In this document: positions 1 to 9,905 of the stretch, one piece after another
Layout of the letters: each line of letters opens with the position of its first letter
How positions within the stretch are numbered: position 1 is the stretch's first letter
NCBI GenBank assembly: GCA_021521415.1
Contig: JAIQDT010000192.1
Span: forward strand, 1,054,001 to 1,118,000
Source: Bidens hawaiensis
Lineage: Eukaryota > Streptophyta > Magnoliopsida > Asterales > Asteraceae
Length of the DNA stretch: 64,000 bases
Direction: 5' to 3'
The notes under the pieces: generated by a model
Databases searched by the model: none
What the model saw: the letters and a program-made list of their open reading frames with translations, nothing else
What the model was told of the DNA's origin: nothing
Made by a program: the position numbers and the translations under genes

Positions 1-353
1 AAGTTGATCAAGATCAATAATCCAAGGTTTTTCAAAGATTTTTCATCGTTTGGAATGGTTTGAAGATGATTTACAGGGGAAGAGACAAATTTGAAGAATT
101 GAATATTATTTGATGATCACATTAGTTTATTTCTTTTTGTGATAACCTTGTTACTTGAATTGATCTTTGAAGTTCAAAGTCTCGTTCATATGCCCATACA
201 ACTATATCCAAAAGTGATATGAGAGTGATGATTCGAAATGAACAATGGGAGAAGCTTAACATGAGGGGGGGGGGGGGGGAATTTCAACGAAAGACAACAA
301 GTTTTTGAGGGGATCAGGGAATAAATTCGATGGCATCGGTCTAAGGGGGAGAT
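1..353 (+). other. 3' internal end of a Copia-like retrotransposon with polypurine tract
   Basis: This stretch has no open reading frame worth calling. It ends in a purine run (342-353, TAAGGGGGAGAT) directly before a TG-initiated repeat-like sequence. That is the usual polypurine tract, the primer for plus-strand DNA synthesis, next to a 3' LTR. A run of 15 G residues at 265-279 is also present, probably a slippage-expanded purine tract. The rest of this element lies left of the window, so its family cannot be assigned from coding sequence. Confidence 0.6.
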
Positions 354-837
354 TGTTAGGACTTATGTTTTAGACCGACGCATCGAATTAATTTGTGGAT
401 GAAAAATATATTTTTTGGTCTCAACCAAGGGTGGATGGCTTGAAGACCAAGTCATGCTAGACTAGTATAAATATATAACTTTATTCATTTGTCTAGTATG
501 AGTGATTGTATTGTGTATTGAATGAGATTTAGGGTTTTATCCCTTAGAGAGAGTCTCCATCTCCAGGATGAGCCCTCCTGGAGGTGGCTGATATTTCTTT
601 TGTATGTATGAATGTATGTATGTATGAGTATTCTTCATGACAATCATTCGGTTATGAGAATCATTCGGATTATAATACCATACTACCATTTCTATCTTTT
701 GTGTATTGATTACAATTGTTCATCCTATTATTGATTGTTAATCAAATCAGGCTCTCTCCCAATACACCTCATCCATCCAGATATTGTTCAAGAGTGAATA
801 TGAGTGAGATTCGATCCTAACCCAGATCCGAGCTCCA
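354..837 (+). repeat. 3' LTR of a Copia-like element (right end approximate)
   Basis: The start TGTTAGGACT follows a polypurine tract at once, as 3' LTRs do. The sequence contains a TATA-like stretch (AGTATAAATATATAAC near 465-478), which fits a promoter for the downstream transcript. I place the end at the CA near 837 because the sequence then loses LTR character and because the other Copia LTRs here are 400-485 bp long. No second copy in the window fixes the right border. Confidence 0.5.
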
Positions 838-1040
838 CTGTTAATACCGATTATTCACGCTTCTACACTGAGGCTCGGTCCCAACGCTTTATAAGGTATT
901 AGCGAATGTGCTTATTCGTCAGTTATTCTTAACTAATGAGAAGTGTTTTCATTCGTTATGTTCTAGTATATAACGAATGAGAGCAATTTAGTCATTTTCA
1001 TTTATATATCAAAGTCTAATGTGCTCGTTCATGTAAAAAT
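838..1040 (+). promoter_or_regulatory. Leader upstream of ORF3 copy 0 with AACGAATGAG-type motif cluster
   Basis: Non-coding. Between about 899 and 985 it carries several direct and inverted copies of an AACGAATG/CATTCGTT motif. The same motif is clustered in the LTR at 16092-16568, which I infer to be the 3' LTR of the same broken element. A TATA-like TTTATATATC lies near 1000-1010, about 35 bases before the first ATG of ORF3 copy 0. A promoter role is inferred from layout only. Confidence 0.4.
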
Positions 1041-2726
1041 GGTTGAAACTCCACATATTTATGTTTCCATGGGCAAACAAGAACAACCTATTGTTCAGGA
1101 GGCCCAGGTTATACAAGCACAAAAGGTTGGGCAACCTGTTGATAATCCCAAAGCTCAGCAAGATGAAGAGGAACCCATTGCTAATCAGTTGGTATCTGAC
1201 AATAAACACAACATATGTGTGTTCTTGGATGAGAATTTCTTTGGACGTGCAATGTTCATAGATATCATTTGGTTCTTACAAATATCAAGAATTCATCATT
1301 CTATATCAATAGATCTTTCAGTACATTACAGTATTGGGTTTTAATGACACGGTTGATGATCCGTGTGAATTTGAACGGAATTGATAATAGGATTATTCAG
1401 GCGGTTAAAGTATAAATCTAATCTGAACATGTCTATGTACAACAAGGCAAATCGATGTGAACAATAAAAGTACTTGTTACATGTACATATTCATTTCCTA
1501 GGATATCGTAAAGGAGGGTATGACGAGTGCAGAAACATGTTACAATCAGCGTTTGTCGCGTTAATTTTGAACAAGCCGTTTATTTTTTGGAGATGGTGTT
1601 TTATTACCTCATGGAGAACTATACTACCAGGAAGCACAAGTTTTTAATGTATCCTCGCTTTCTACACATGATCATTAATCACTTAGAGCCGAATCTTGTC
1701 AAAGACCCAAAGATTAAAGCTAAACAAATTAAATTAGAGCATATGAATGAAGATACGATATGAAGAATTCAAGTATATCGGGGTCGAACTTTACAAACAA
1801 GGCAAAGTCGAAATGGTTGATTGATCATTTAGCTCATGTAGACTATGCTTCTCGCCCATTTGATCGTTGGATCCATGGCGATTCGGATGCCGAATGTGAA
1901 GGTGATGATTGTAATGGTAATGATTGCGGTGGTGATGGTCTAGGTGCTGGTAGTGTTGTTGTGTCTGCAGCACATAAATGTAAAGCAAAAGGAAAGGCTA
2001 TTACAGTTGATAACTCTGAAAAGAAGATAACCATAAGGGGTTTTGGTGTTGAATTATAGGAACCACAACCACAAGTTCCAAGGGTTGTGGTGACTACTCT
2101 AGTTGTATCTGTTGTATCTACTCAACAGACACGGGGCGTGACTACTTCAACTAGTACACCGGTGGTTACACTTATGACTACTTCTTAAAAAGATTCGCGC
2201 TTCATGTCGATACCAAGATCTGTTCTATCTCCTACGCCCTCTCTTCAACAATCCCAAGCTACTACAAGTCCAATTGTACTTACACGACCAATGTTGAGGC
2301 CAGATTATTCGGGAATGACATTTAACAAACATGCCGGCTCAATACAGCTTATTCATGCAAACTTTTACAACTTACCGGTAAAACATCAGATGTTTCAGTT
2401 GATGATTCTGATACACATGTAGGAAAATCAAATGGCTGCTAACAGAAAATTTTAAGAACAAATGAGGGTTGATTAGAGGCAAAAGATGAGGCATTTGCAA
2501 CTTGTGCAACGAGGGAATAGGGAATTGAAAGCCATTATTAGTTCTCATGGGGAGAGATTAGATAACCATGATGAGTTGATCCTTCATCTAACATGTAAAT
2601 GGGAAATGCTGAAGAAGTTAAAAATCATGATGATGACAATGATCCCGTAACTGCGGATTTGATTAGCAACCAGGTGGTGGTGCTTTATCATTTGGTAATG
2701 CTGCTGCTGAGGTGGATTTAGGAAAG
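1041..2726 (+). pseudogene. ORF3 (post-RNase H ORF of a Copia element), copy 0, N-terminal part, broken
   Basis: From the ATG at 1041 the frame reads MVETPHIYV, then a segment NICVFLDEN...FIDIIWFLQISRIHHSI that aligns by eye with HNMYITLDP...FREIITFLIRSSIFHAI of ORF3 copy 1 (11466 onward). After about 1345 the frame is lost. Homology resumes with LQSA..ALILNKPFIF (about 1541-1590) and KFLMYPRFLHMIINHLEPNL (about 1636-1700), equivalent to RFLMYPRFLQMILNHVAPNL in copy 1. An acidic Asp/Gly-rich piece follows (1860-1960). Element E1 interrupts the gene at 2726 and it resumes at 14874. Function is unknown; the position, 3' of pol, is where some Copia/SIRE elements carry an env-like ORF, but I see no signal peptide or membrane segment. 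Confidence 0.6.
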
Positions 2727-3134
2727 TGTTGGTGCATGATGCCAGTAGTTCAGTATCTCGTGTTTATTTGTGTCTGTAATTGTTACTTTGTTCTTGTTAA
2801 AATGGTTTGGTTTACTTTGATTTTTAGCGAACTTGTGTTGAGCGAAGTTATGAAAACTTCGCCTAGCCTGTTGGGCGAAGTTGTCGTGGTATAAATATTG
2901 TTACTACGGCTCATTTGTGGATTAACTGGGACGACTGGTTTTTGGTGACTTTTTGTGTCACGTATTTGTTCGCTGGTTATTACCCTTTTCAATATAACAA
3001 GTATTCTCTTATATACTCATGTGTTCGCTTGTTATTAACTTGTTCATCGTCTTAGAACTCGTATCATATACGTAGGGGATTCCGCACCCTCGTGTTACGA
3101 GATACTCCTGCATAGATCCGGCTGGGAACCTACA
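2727..3134 (+). repeat. E1 5' LTR
   Basis: 408 bp, starting TGTTGGTGCATG and ending CCTACA, followed at once by the PBS. Four GCGAAGTT-type units (one as GCGAACTT, one inverted) lie at about 2827-2885, just before a TATA box (TATAAAT, 2890-2896). This is the U3 promoter layout. The 3' LTR matches over its whole length with scattered substitutions. Confidence 0.93.
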
Positions 3135-3136
3135 AT

Positions 3137-3148
3137 TGGTATTAGAGC
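3137..3148 (+). other. E1 primer-binding site
   Basis: TGGTATTAGAGC lies two bases after the 5' LTR. It matches the common plant PBS TGGTATCAGAGC, complementary to initiator tRNA-Met, with one change (C to T). Its role is to prime minus-strand cDNA synthesis. Confidence 0.85.
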
Positions 3149-3344
3149 GTTTTGCTCATGAATGTGTGGTTCGGGATTATCACACGTGTGTTAAGATTGT
3201 TTCGTTAGACTATTTTCGAAACTGTTTTACGTTGAAATACCTCTCTTTTGTCAGTCGCTCATCAATACTCATCAAATACACCTTCCCATCACTCTCGAAA
3301 CCTTAAAAATCAGCTGTGTCAAACCTACAAACCATCGTTGTTCA

Positions 3345-3560
3345 ACAGGCGAAGTTGCCGTCACCCAAACTAGGGTTTTTAGCGAAGATATAGGGTTTTA
3401 GCGAAGTTGCTTGGTCAGCGAAGTTACTTGGTTAGCGAAGTTACTTGGTCAGCGAAGTTACTTGGTCAGCAAAGTTACTTGGTCAGCGAAGTTACGTGGT
3501 CTGCGAAGTTACGTGGTCTGCGAAGTTAGTAGCTAAGCGAAGTTGGCTGCGAAGTTATAA
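3345..3560 (+). repeat. Pre-gag leader array of about 12 GCGAAGTT units (E1)
   Basis: Between PBS and gag the motif GCGAAGTT occurs about twelve times, counting variants such as GCAAAGTT and GCGAAGAT. In the middle the spacing is regular at 17 bases (unit GCGAAGTTACTTGGTCA). The same octamer occurs in the E1 LTR and in the leader of ORF3. The array is transcribed but lies before the gag ATG, so it could act on translation, packaging or transcription. None of these is shown by the sequence alone. Confidence 0.85.
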
Positions 3561-3657
3561 TAACTTTGCCGTTCACTGTTCACATAATATTGTTTTTGGT
3601 TTTTAAGTCTCGTTTCTTTCAAGTATGACTTCTGTAAACATCACATAACTGGTAAAG

Positions 3658-4955
3658 ATGGAAGTTGAAGCTGGTTCAGCAACTAAAGCTCCAAAACTTC
3701 TGAAAGGAACTGAGTTTATTGCATGGAAAGATAGGTTTGAACAATATGTGAAGTATCAAGATGCAAAGATGTGGGTCTACATTCAAGATGGGTACATCCC
3801 TCCAACAGCCATGTTTGAAGGTCGAGAACAGCTCAAGAAGTATAGTAAAATGGAGGATGATGAAAAGAAAATATATGAAGCAGAGAGTAAAGCACATGCA
3901 GCCATAACAATGGTACTTCCTCAAGAAATTCTTCATACTTTCAAGAAATACAAAACTGCTCGAGAATTGTGGGAAGCACTTGAAAATCGCTATGAAGGAT
4001 ACGTTGGGATTCGTACCTCAAAAACAAAGCTGCTAAAAACTCAATTCTCTGTATTCAAGTATCTGAAAATGAATCACTCGATGACATCATAACACGATAT
4101 TATCACCAAATGACCGAGTTGGATAACTACTCCATTGAATACAAGGAAGAAGAGATAGCGGTAAAGCTTCTTGATGCTCTGCCACCAAAATGGGAGATGT
4201 ACACAGTTTTTATGAGAGAAGATAAAGATTTTGCGAACTTTGACTTGGAGAAGGTGGTTAATAAGTTACGTAATTTTGAACTTAATATGGCTAGAAAGGA
4301 GACACCTACTGATCAATTTCAGGATCCGGGAATGTATGGTGCTAAAGGCTCTCCAAACTCAAGTTCGAAAACAGCATCAACTACCTACTACTCAGGGGGA
4401 GAACCAAACTCCGCTCAAGATGGTCATGTGGTACTCAATATGGATAGTGACGTATGTTTCATAGCGGGTGGAAGTAGCTCCTCAAAGCCTCAATCCTCAA
4501 CTGGTATTTTCTCAGCCAGTGCTTCTAGCAAGAATTACTCACAGATGCCTATGAGCGTGAAATCAGCTGAACAACAATTTGCTCTATATGCTTCATTTAT
4601 TGCCTCTTATGAGAACTACATCAAAGGAAAAATAGTTGACCCGACAATCTTAGATGAGGACTATGATCAGATAGACGCTGATGACTTGGAAGAAATGGAT
4701 CTGCAGTGGCAGATGGCAATGATAGTGAGAAGGGTGAAGAGGTTTATGAAGAAAACTGGTAGAAAGTTTGTTGGAGAAAGACCGGGGTTCAAAAAGTCAA
4801 AGGTTCGTTGTTATAATTGCCAAAAAAATGGTCACTTTGCTAAAGAGTGTACAAATGAGAGAGTTGAACGAAGTCATAACAGACCTACTCAACAGAATGG
4901 AAGTGGAAATGAAGTCAAGGCTATGGTATCTCAGCAGAGCGGTGGATATAACTAG
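3658..4955 (+). pseudogene. gag: E1 gag, capsid part and first zinc knuckle (frameshifted)
   Basis: The ATG at 3658 opens MEVEAGSATKAPKLLKGTEFIAWKDRF and runs through a Copia gag capsid region (UBN2-like; [11 protein letters not shown]). A one-base frameshift near 4050 moves the frame; the text continues as [19 protein letters not shown] and then from 4110 in a new frame. An acidic segment [19 protein letters not shown] precedes a canonical CCHC knuckle [14 protein letters not shown] (4809-4850), which would bind the RNA genome. An in-frame TAG at 4953 ends this part, and the same frame stays open beyond it apart from further stops. Gag forms the cytoplasmic virus-like particle. The capsid-knuckle-coiled-coil-knuckle layout resembles Asteraceae Copia elements as I remember them. 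Confidence 0.85.
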
Positions 4956-6251
4956 AATATACAACTTGAGGAGGTGATCGAACAGGCAAATTTGGTGAAT
5001 ATCGAAACTGGAAAATGTGACAAAGAGACGGTGGAGGATCAAGCATACATGGCAGAAGTGAATGATCAGCTCTCAGAGGTATGTTCTTAATCTCAGTGTG
5101 AACAATGTGAAAAACTGTCTGATCAATTGAAAGCGTTAACTGATCAGTTTGTTAGTTTGGACATTGAATTAAAAAACTTAAAAAAAGAACATCACTATTC
5201 TAAAACTAAAGAAAATAGCTACTCGGTAAATATAAAAGCTAGTGAAAAAGACATCAGAAGCCTTAAAGCCACCCTAGCTGAAAAAATACAAGTAATTAAT
5301 CTTAGCTAGGAAGTATTAGAAGAAAAGACCAAACTAATAGCTGAAAAGGATAAACAGATAGCTGATTACCATGTAAAAGTGGTGGAACTGAACAGAAAAA
5401 TTGAACAATTTAGAAATTCTTTGGCAATGCTGGACCACATTATAAGTGTTCAACGTTCCCCGATTAACAAAGAGGGAATTGGATTCACTGAAGTTCCACC
5501 ACCATATAATAATAACTATACATATAATCCTAGTAATCAGCAATCCGTGAGTGTTGAAATTTGTCAGACAGTTCCAAATAAAGTCTATATAAAAGATACT
5601 AAATTTAATGAGAGTGAAACGAGTCAGACAAGTTCTAATGTCACAAGTTCCGTCTCGTCAAATTCGGATAAATCGTCTGAATCAGGTGAGATAAAAGAAG
5701 AGGTTGCATAACTAAAACGAGGGGAGGACTATAAGTTTGATGAAAAGAAATCTTCCCAAAATCCGTTTGTTCCACCGTATGTGAGGCAAAATGATAGTAA
5801 CACAACCTCATCATCTAAAGCAACTTTTAAGACAAATGTTCAAAAGAACACAAATAGTTCGAACAGAAGTTGTTTTAGATGCAACAAAATAGGTCACTTA
5901 GTCAATGACTATCATCTGAAACAGAGAAAATCTAGAAATACGAGGCCAACTGAAAATGAGAATAAAACGAATACTAATTATGAAGCTGGTTAGAATGCTA
6001 ACACATCGAACAATCGTTGGACTAATCCAAGATTTCAAAGAAACTAGTATCGTTTTTTTCCCAGTGAACCACCGAACCAACAGTTATAATTCCTCACCTG
6101 CTAGAAATTCAATAAGGTTTGAATAGCCTCATAGCCAGTCATCTAGAAATATTCCCTTTAGGACATATGAAAACTTTCCTTAAAAGAACTTTGGGCAAAC
6201 AAGGTACTGGATGCCGGATAACAGGTTTGATCAACCCAAGACCGGAAGATC
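4956..6251 (+). pseudogene. gag: E1 gag C-terminal part: coiled coil, VPPPY motif, second zinc knuckle
   Basis: Continues in the same frame as 4110-4955 with in-frame stops at 4953 (TAG), 5088 (TAA), 5307 (TAG), 5709 (TAA), 5991 (TAG), 6045 (TAG) and 6087 (TAA). It encodes a long Lys/Glu/Leu-rich coiled coil (about 5127-5440), then FTEVPPPYNNNY (PPPY at 5496-5507), a Ser-rich acidic linker, and a second knuckle CFRCNKIGHLVNDY whose last Cys is replaced by Tyr (about 5871-5912). From about 6090 to 6251 the sense frame is shifted (NSSPARNSIRFE...). PPxY is a binding motif for WW domains in other systems; its role here is unknown. Confidence 0.8.
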
Positions 6252-8054
6252 TTGGGTCCCCCGTTTTTAAATAGTTTCTTTAATTGGCAGGAACAGTCGA
6301 GCAGGGATGTAAACAATGTGTGGGTTGTTGACAGTGGTTGTTCCCGGTACATGACTGGTAACAAGAAATTGTTACGTGATTGGAAGACTGTTCAAGGAGG
6401 AAGGGTTAGTTTTGCAGGAGAAAGTGGAGGAAGAATTACTGGTATTGGTACTGTGACAAATGGGAGAACAAAGTTGGAAAAAGTTAATTTTGTGGAAGAG
6501 TTAAAGCACAATCTTCTGAGTGTCTCTCAGATCTGTGATAAAGAATACACCGTTCATTTCACTAAAGATGAGGCACTCGTGCTTTATCCTGGTTTCAAGA
6601 TACCAGAAACCTGGATCGTGATGAAGGCTCCAAGAGAAAATAACACATATGTAATTGACATGCGGTCAACTGACATGGTGACAGAAGAATCGTGTCTTTT
6701 GTCAAAAGCAACAGAATCTGAGTCAGAACTGTGGCACCGAAGAATGGGTCTTATTCACCTTTGTAAGATGAACTACATTGTCAAGAATGGGCTGGTACTT
6801 GGGGTTCCATTGAAGAACTTCAATTTTGAAGACCAATGTGTGTCATGCAAGAAAGGAAAACAGCACAAAAATCCACGTCACTCCAAGAAGGTTAACTCAA
6901 TTGTCAACACCTTGGATTTGCTTCACATGGATCTTTTTGGTCCGGTGAATGTAAAATGTCTAGGAGGAACGTCATACTGTTTGGTGGTGACTGATGATTA
7001 TTCACGGTACTCTTTGGTCTGTTTTCTGAAGGCAAAAGATGAAACAGTTCAGTTGGTAATTAACTTGATTACCAAGGTGGAAAATAGTGTTGGGAGAAAG
7101 GTTAAGTTCATCAGAAGTGATAATGGTACAGAGTTCAAGAACTATCAGATGGAGATGTTTTGTTTGCAGAAAGGGATAGAACATCAGTACAGTGCCCCAT
7201 ATACTCCGCAAAAAAATGGAGTAGCTGAAAGGAAGAATAGAACTCTAATTGAAGGCGCCAGGACCATGCTGGCAGATGCTAAACTTCCCGTGGTGTTCTG
7301 GGCTAAGGCTATTGCTACAGCCTGCTATATCCTTAATCGTGTTTTAACTGTTAAAAGATTAAATAAGACCTATTATGAACTTATGCATGGTAGAAAGCCA
7401 AATTTGAAAGGTCTTGAATCTTTCGGGTCCCCATGTTCGATATTAAAGACTAACTCTAAATTTGGTGAGAAAGCTGACGAAGGTATCTTAGTTGGCTATG
7501 TTGTTGGGACACCCAACATAAGAGTCTTTAATTTATCAAACAGCAAGGTTGAGGTGGTTTGTAACACTGAAATCACTAGTTACAAATCACCCAGGCCTAG
7601 CACGGGACCAGCAGAGGCTTTCGACTATGATAAGCTATTCAAATCTTTTAATGTGCCTTACTTGGATTTTCCAGACATAGATGAGAAGATGGCCACACAG
7701 ATGCTGTTTGACGAAGAGGAGGCCATTATACAATGTTCCCAATATAATGAAGATCAACCAACCTCGTCAAGTGCGGTTGAAACTCCAGCTGTCTCAAATG
7801 AAGATGAATTCTACAATCCATTTCACACTCAGCATCACTCTGATGAACTCTCTCCCAATCTTGAGAATGATCTGGAAGTTGGTCCGGTACAAACTACCAA
7901 AATTCACAAGAATCATCCTTTAGAAAATGTGATCGGTAATCCTTCTGATGGTGTACGTACTAGAAGAAGTTTGGATGAAAACACTTGTGTGTATGCAAGC
8001 ATTAAAGACACGGGTATTATAAATAAATGCTTGTACACCTGCTTCATCAGTTAG
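6252..8054 (+). CDS. pol: E1 pol, protease and integrase part
   Basis: Open for 600 codons. Near residue 25 is the Copia aspartic protease site WVVDSGCSRYMTG (DSG for the usual DTG, normal in Copia). It is followed by the GAG-pre-integrase domain (SESELWHRRMGLIHL...CVSCKKGKQH) with a Cys/His zinc site. The integrase core has all three acidic residues: LLHMDLFGPV, IRSDNGTEF, and the Glu in PYTPQKNGVAERKNRT. An acidic linker toward RT makes up the last 150 residues. The protease cleaves the polyprotein and the integrase inserts cDNA into the host genome. It ends at TAG 8052, after which the same frame continues as [15 protein letters not shown], so the stop looks like a CAG to TAG change in a single gag-pol frame. 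Confidence 0.92.
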   Translation: MGPPFLNSFFNWQEQSSRDVNNVWVVDSGCSRYMTGNKKLLRDWKTVQGGRVSFAGESGGRITGIGTVTNGRTKLEKVNFVEELKHNLLSVSQICDKEYTVHFTKDEALVLYPGFKIPETWIVMKAPRENNTYVIDMRSTDMVTEESCLLSKATESESELWHRRMGLIHLCKMNYIVKNGLVLGVPLKNFNFEDQCVSCKKGKQHKNPRHSKKVNSIVNTLDLLHMDLFGPVNVKCLGGTSYCLVVTDDYSRYSLVCFLKAKDETVQLVINLITKVENSVGRKVKFIRSDNGTEFKNYQMEMFCLQKGIEHQYSAPYTPQKNGVAERKNRTLIEGARTMLADAKLPVVFWAKAIATACYILNRVLTVKRLNKTYYELMHGRKPNLKGLESFGSPCSILKTNSKFGEKADEGILVGYVVGTPNIRVFNLSNSKVEVVCNTEITSYKSPRPSTGPAEAFDYDKLFKSFNVPYLDFPDIDEKMATQMLFDEEEAIIQCSQYNEDQPTSSSAVETPAVSNEDEFYNPFHTQHHSDELSPNLENDLEVGPVQTTKIHKNHPLENVIGNPSDGVRTRRSLDENTCVYASIKDTGIINKCLYTCFIS

Positions 8055-9098
8055 ATAGAACCAAAGAATTATCAAATGGCACTGAAGGATAGCTCGTGGG
8101 TTGAAGCCATGCTGGAAGAACTGGCACAGTTTGAAAAAATGGAGGTATGGAAATTAGTTGAAAAACCACAAGATGTGAACGCTATCGATACAAAGTGGGT
8201 TTTCAAGTGTAAGAGAGATGAGAAGGTAGTAATCATTCGCAACAAGGCAAGGTTGGTAGTTAAAGGTTTTAATCAACATGAAGGAATCGATTACAATGAA
8301 GTGTTTGCTCCGGTGGCAAGATTGGAGGCAATTCGACTGTTTCTGGATTTTGTTGCACACAAAGAGATTAAAGTGTTCCAACTGGATGTTAAAAGTGCGT
8401 TTCTTAATGGAAAAGTCGATGAGGTGATATATGTAAAACAACCTCCGGGTTTCCCTGACCCATATTTTCCTGATCATGTGTACAAAATGAGCAAAGCATT
8501 ATATGGCCTACATCAGGCACCTCTAGCCTGGTATGCAACCTTGTCAGATTACTTACTAGAGAATGGGTTTGAGAGAGGGAAGATCGACAGTACTTTCTTT
8601 GTAAAAAGAAAAGGGGGTGAGCTTCTTCTCGTCCAGGTCTGTGTGGACGACATTATCTTTGCTGCCTCACGAGTCTCTATGTGTCAGGAGTTTGAAGCAG
8701 TCATGAAGAAAAGATTTGAGATGAGTGCTATGGGCGAATTAACTTTCTTTTTGGGTTTACAGGTAGATCAAAAGAAGGATGGCATGTTCATTCATCAAAC
8801 TAAGTATGTTCATGATGTGCTTAAGCGCTTTAAGATGGACGATAGTACCCCGTTTGACACTCCAATCTGCGTCAACCACAAACTGGGTGCTGATTTCGAC
8901 TGTGATGAAGATGTGGATCCCACTCAGTATCGGGCAATCATAGGTTCTTTAATGTATTTAACTGCCTCTAGACCTGACATTATGTTTGCAGTTTGTCTTT
9001 GTGCTCGTTTTCAGGCCAACCCGAAGGAATCGCACATGAAGGGAGTGAAGAGGATCTTGCGGTATCTTAAAGGAAAGCCTAAGTTGGGACTCTGGTAA
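8055..9098 (+). CDS. pol: E1 pol, reverse transcriptase
   Basis: This is the Copia-type RT (RVT_2). It shows [67 protein letters not shown], and the palm motif in which the usual YVDD reads CVDD (8640-8651): the Tyr is lost but both Asp remain. It ends in [20 protein letters not shown]...GLW. RT copies genomic RNA into cDNA inside the particle. It lies in the same frame as 6252-8054, separated only by TAG 8052. A one-base indel at about 9095-9106 breaks the frame before RNase H. Confidence 0.92.
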   Translation: MEPKNYQMALKDSSWVEAMLEELAQFEKMEVWKLVEKPQDVNAIDTKWVFKCKRDEKVVIIRNKARLVVKGFNQHEGIDYNEVFAPVARLEAIRLFLDFVAHKEIKVFQLDVKSAFLNGKVDEVIYVKQPPGFPDPYFPDHVYKMSKALYGLHQAPLAWYATLSDYLLENGFERGKIDSTFFVKRKGGELLLVQVCVDDIIFAASRVSMCQEFEAVMKKRFEMSAMGELTFFLGLQVDQKKDGMFIHQTKYVHDVLKRFKMDDSTPFDTPICVNHKLGADFDCDEDVDPTQYRAIIGSLMYLTASRPDIMFAVCLCARFQANPKESHMKGVKRILRYLKGKPKLGLW

Positions 9099-9106
9099 TC
9101 GAAAGG

Positions 9107-9586
9107 ATGAGGCTAGATCTGGTAGCATACACCGACTCTGACTATAGAGGTTGCAATCAGAACAGGAAGTTAACAACCGGGGGATGTCAGTTTCTTGGAG
9201 GAAGATTGATGTCGTGGCAGTGCAAGAAGCAGACATCTGTAGCCATAGCCACCTGCGAAGAGGAATACATGGCAGCATCTAACTGCTGCTCCCAGGTTTT
9301 ATGGATACAACAACAAATGCGTGATTATGGTCTGAATTTCACTCAAACTCATATTTGCATTGATAACACCGCTGCTATCTTAGTAACTAACAATCTCATT
9401 AAACACAGTAAAACTAAACATATTGACATTCGTCATCATTTTATACGGGATTGTGTTGAGAAGAAGTTAATTGTGCTTGAAAAGGATGATTCACTAGATA
9501 ATTTTGCAGATCTTGTTACAAACGTGTTTGACCGATCCCGTTTTCAAAACCTTGTTGAGCTTAATGGGATGATCAATCCCGAGTAA
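9107..9586 (+). CDS. pol: E1 pol, RNase H domain
   Basis: Copia RNase H in a frame shifted relative to RT. Catalytic residues are visible: LVAYTDSDYRGC (first Asp), TCEEEYMAA (Glu), and DNTAAILVTNNLIKHSKTKHIDIRHHFIRD (Asp/His region). It removes the RNA strand during cDNA synthesis. It ends in the natural-looking terminus ELNGMINPE followed by TAA. The conserved non-coding block follows directly. Confidence 0.9.
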   Translation: MRLDLVAYTDSDYRGCNQNRKLTTGGCQFLGGRLMSWQCKKQTSVAIATCEEEYMAASNCCSQVLWIQQQMRDYGLNFTQTHICIDNTAAILVTNNLIKHSKTKHIDIRHHFIRDCVEKKLIVLEKDDSLDNFADLVTNVFDRSRFQNLVELNGMINPE

Positions 9587-9647
9587 ACATGTTTTTCTTT
9601 TTGTTCTCTTAAAAATAAAAAATAAAAACATCACTATCGCTTAAAAC

Positions 9648-9761
9648 TATGTCGGTTGCTCAAGTTTGACGGACCTATTCCATGAATATGTTTGGTCCTT
9701 AAATCTACTTGTAGACTATAAGGATAGCCATTAGCCAGGTAACTGAAAGCGACCGGGGCGG
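9648..9761 (+). ncRNA. Structured tandem unit 1 (two hairpins plus conserved tail), E1
   Basis: The first hairpin pairs GGACC...GGTCC (9671-9675 with 9694-9698) around an inner stem TATTC/GAATA. The second pairs AATCTAC with GTAGACT (9702-9717, one mismatch). The tail AGGATAGCCATTAGCC...GACCGGGGCG follows. A second unit of the same plan lies about 160 bases downstream, and two more occur in E3. No Rfam family comes to mind; a structured RNA element is inferred. Confidence 0.55.
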
Positions 9762-9807
9762 TTTATGACGGGTTTTTATTTTTCGCAGAAAATTAGTCGA
9801 TTATACT

Positions 9808-9905
9808 TAGTCGGAGGGACACATATTTATATGTGGTTGGTCCTGCTGATCCACTGGATCTTCAGGATAGCCGTTTACCTAAATACTTTGACTTGAGCGG
9901 GGCGT
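9808..9905 (+). ncRNA. Structured tandem unit 2 (two hairpins plus conserved tail), E1
   Basis: The first hairpin is GGAC-ACATAT-TT-ATATGT-(spacer)-GTCC (9817-9843). The second is GATCC-ACT-GGATC (9848-9860). It is followed by AGGATAGCCGTTTACC and GAGCGGGGCG, the same tail as unit 1. Primary sequence of the stems differs between units while pairing is kept. Confidence 0.55.

Noticed and set aside
265..279. G15 run as a G-quadruplex or regulatory site
   Set aside because: A pure homopolymer next to a degraded purine tract is better explained by slippage or sequencing uncertainty.
3345..3560. CRISPR-like look of the GCGAAGTT array
   Set aside because: Units are 8-17 bases without unique spacers, in a plant retrotransposon leader; no cas genes.
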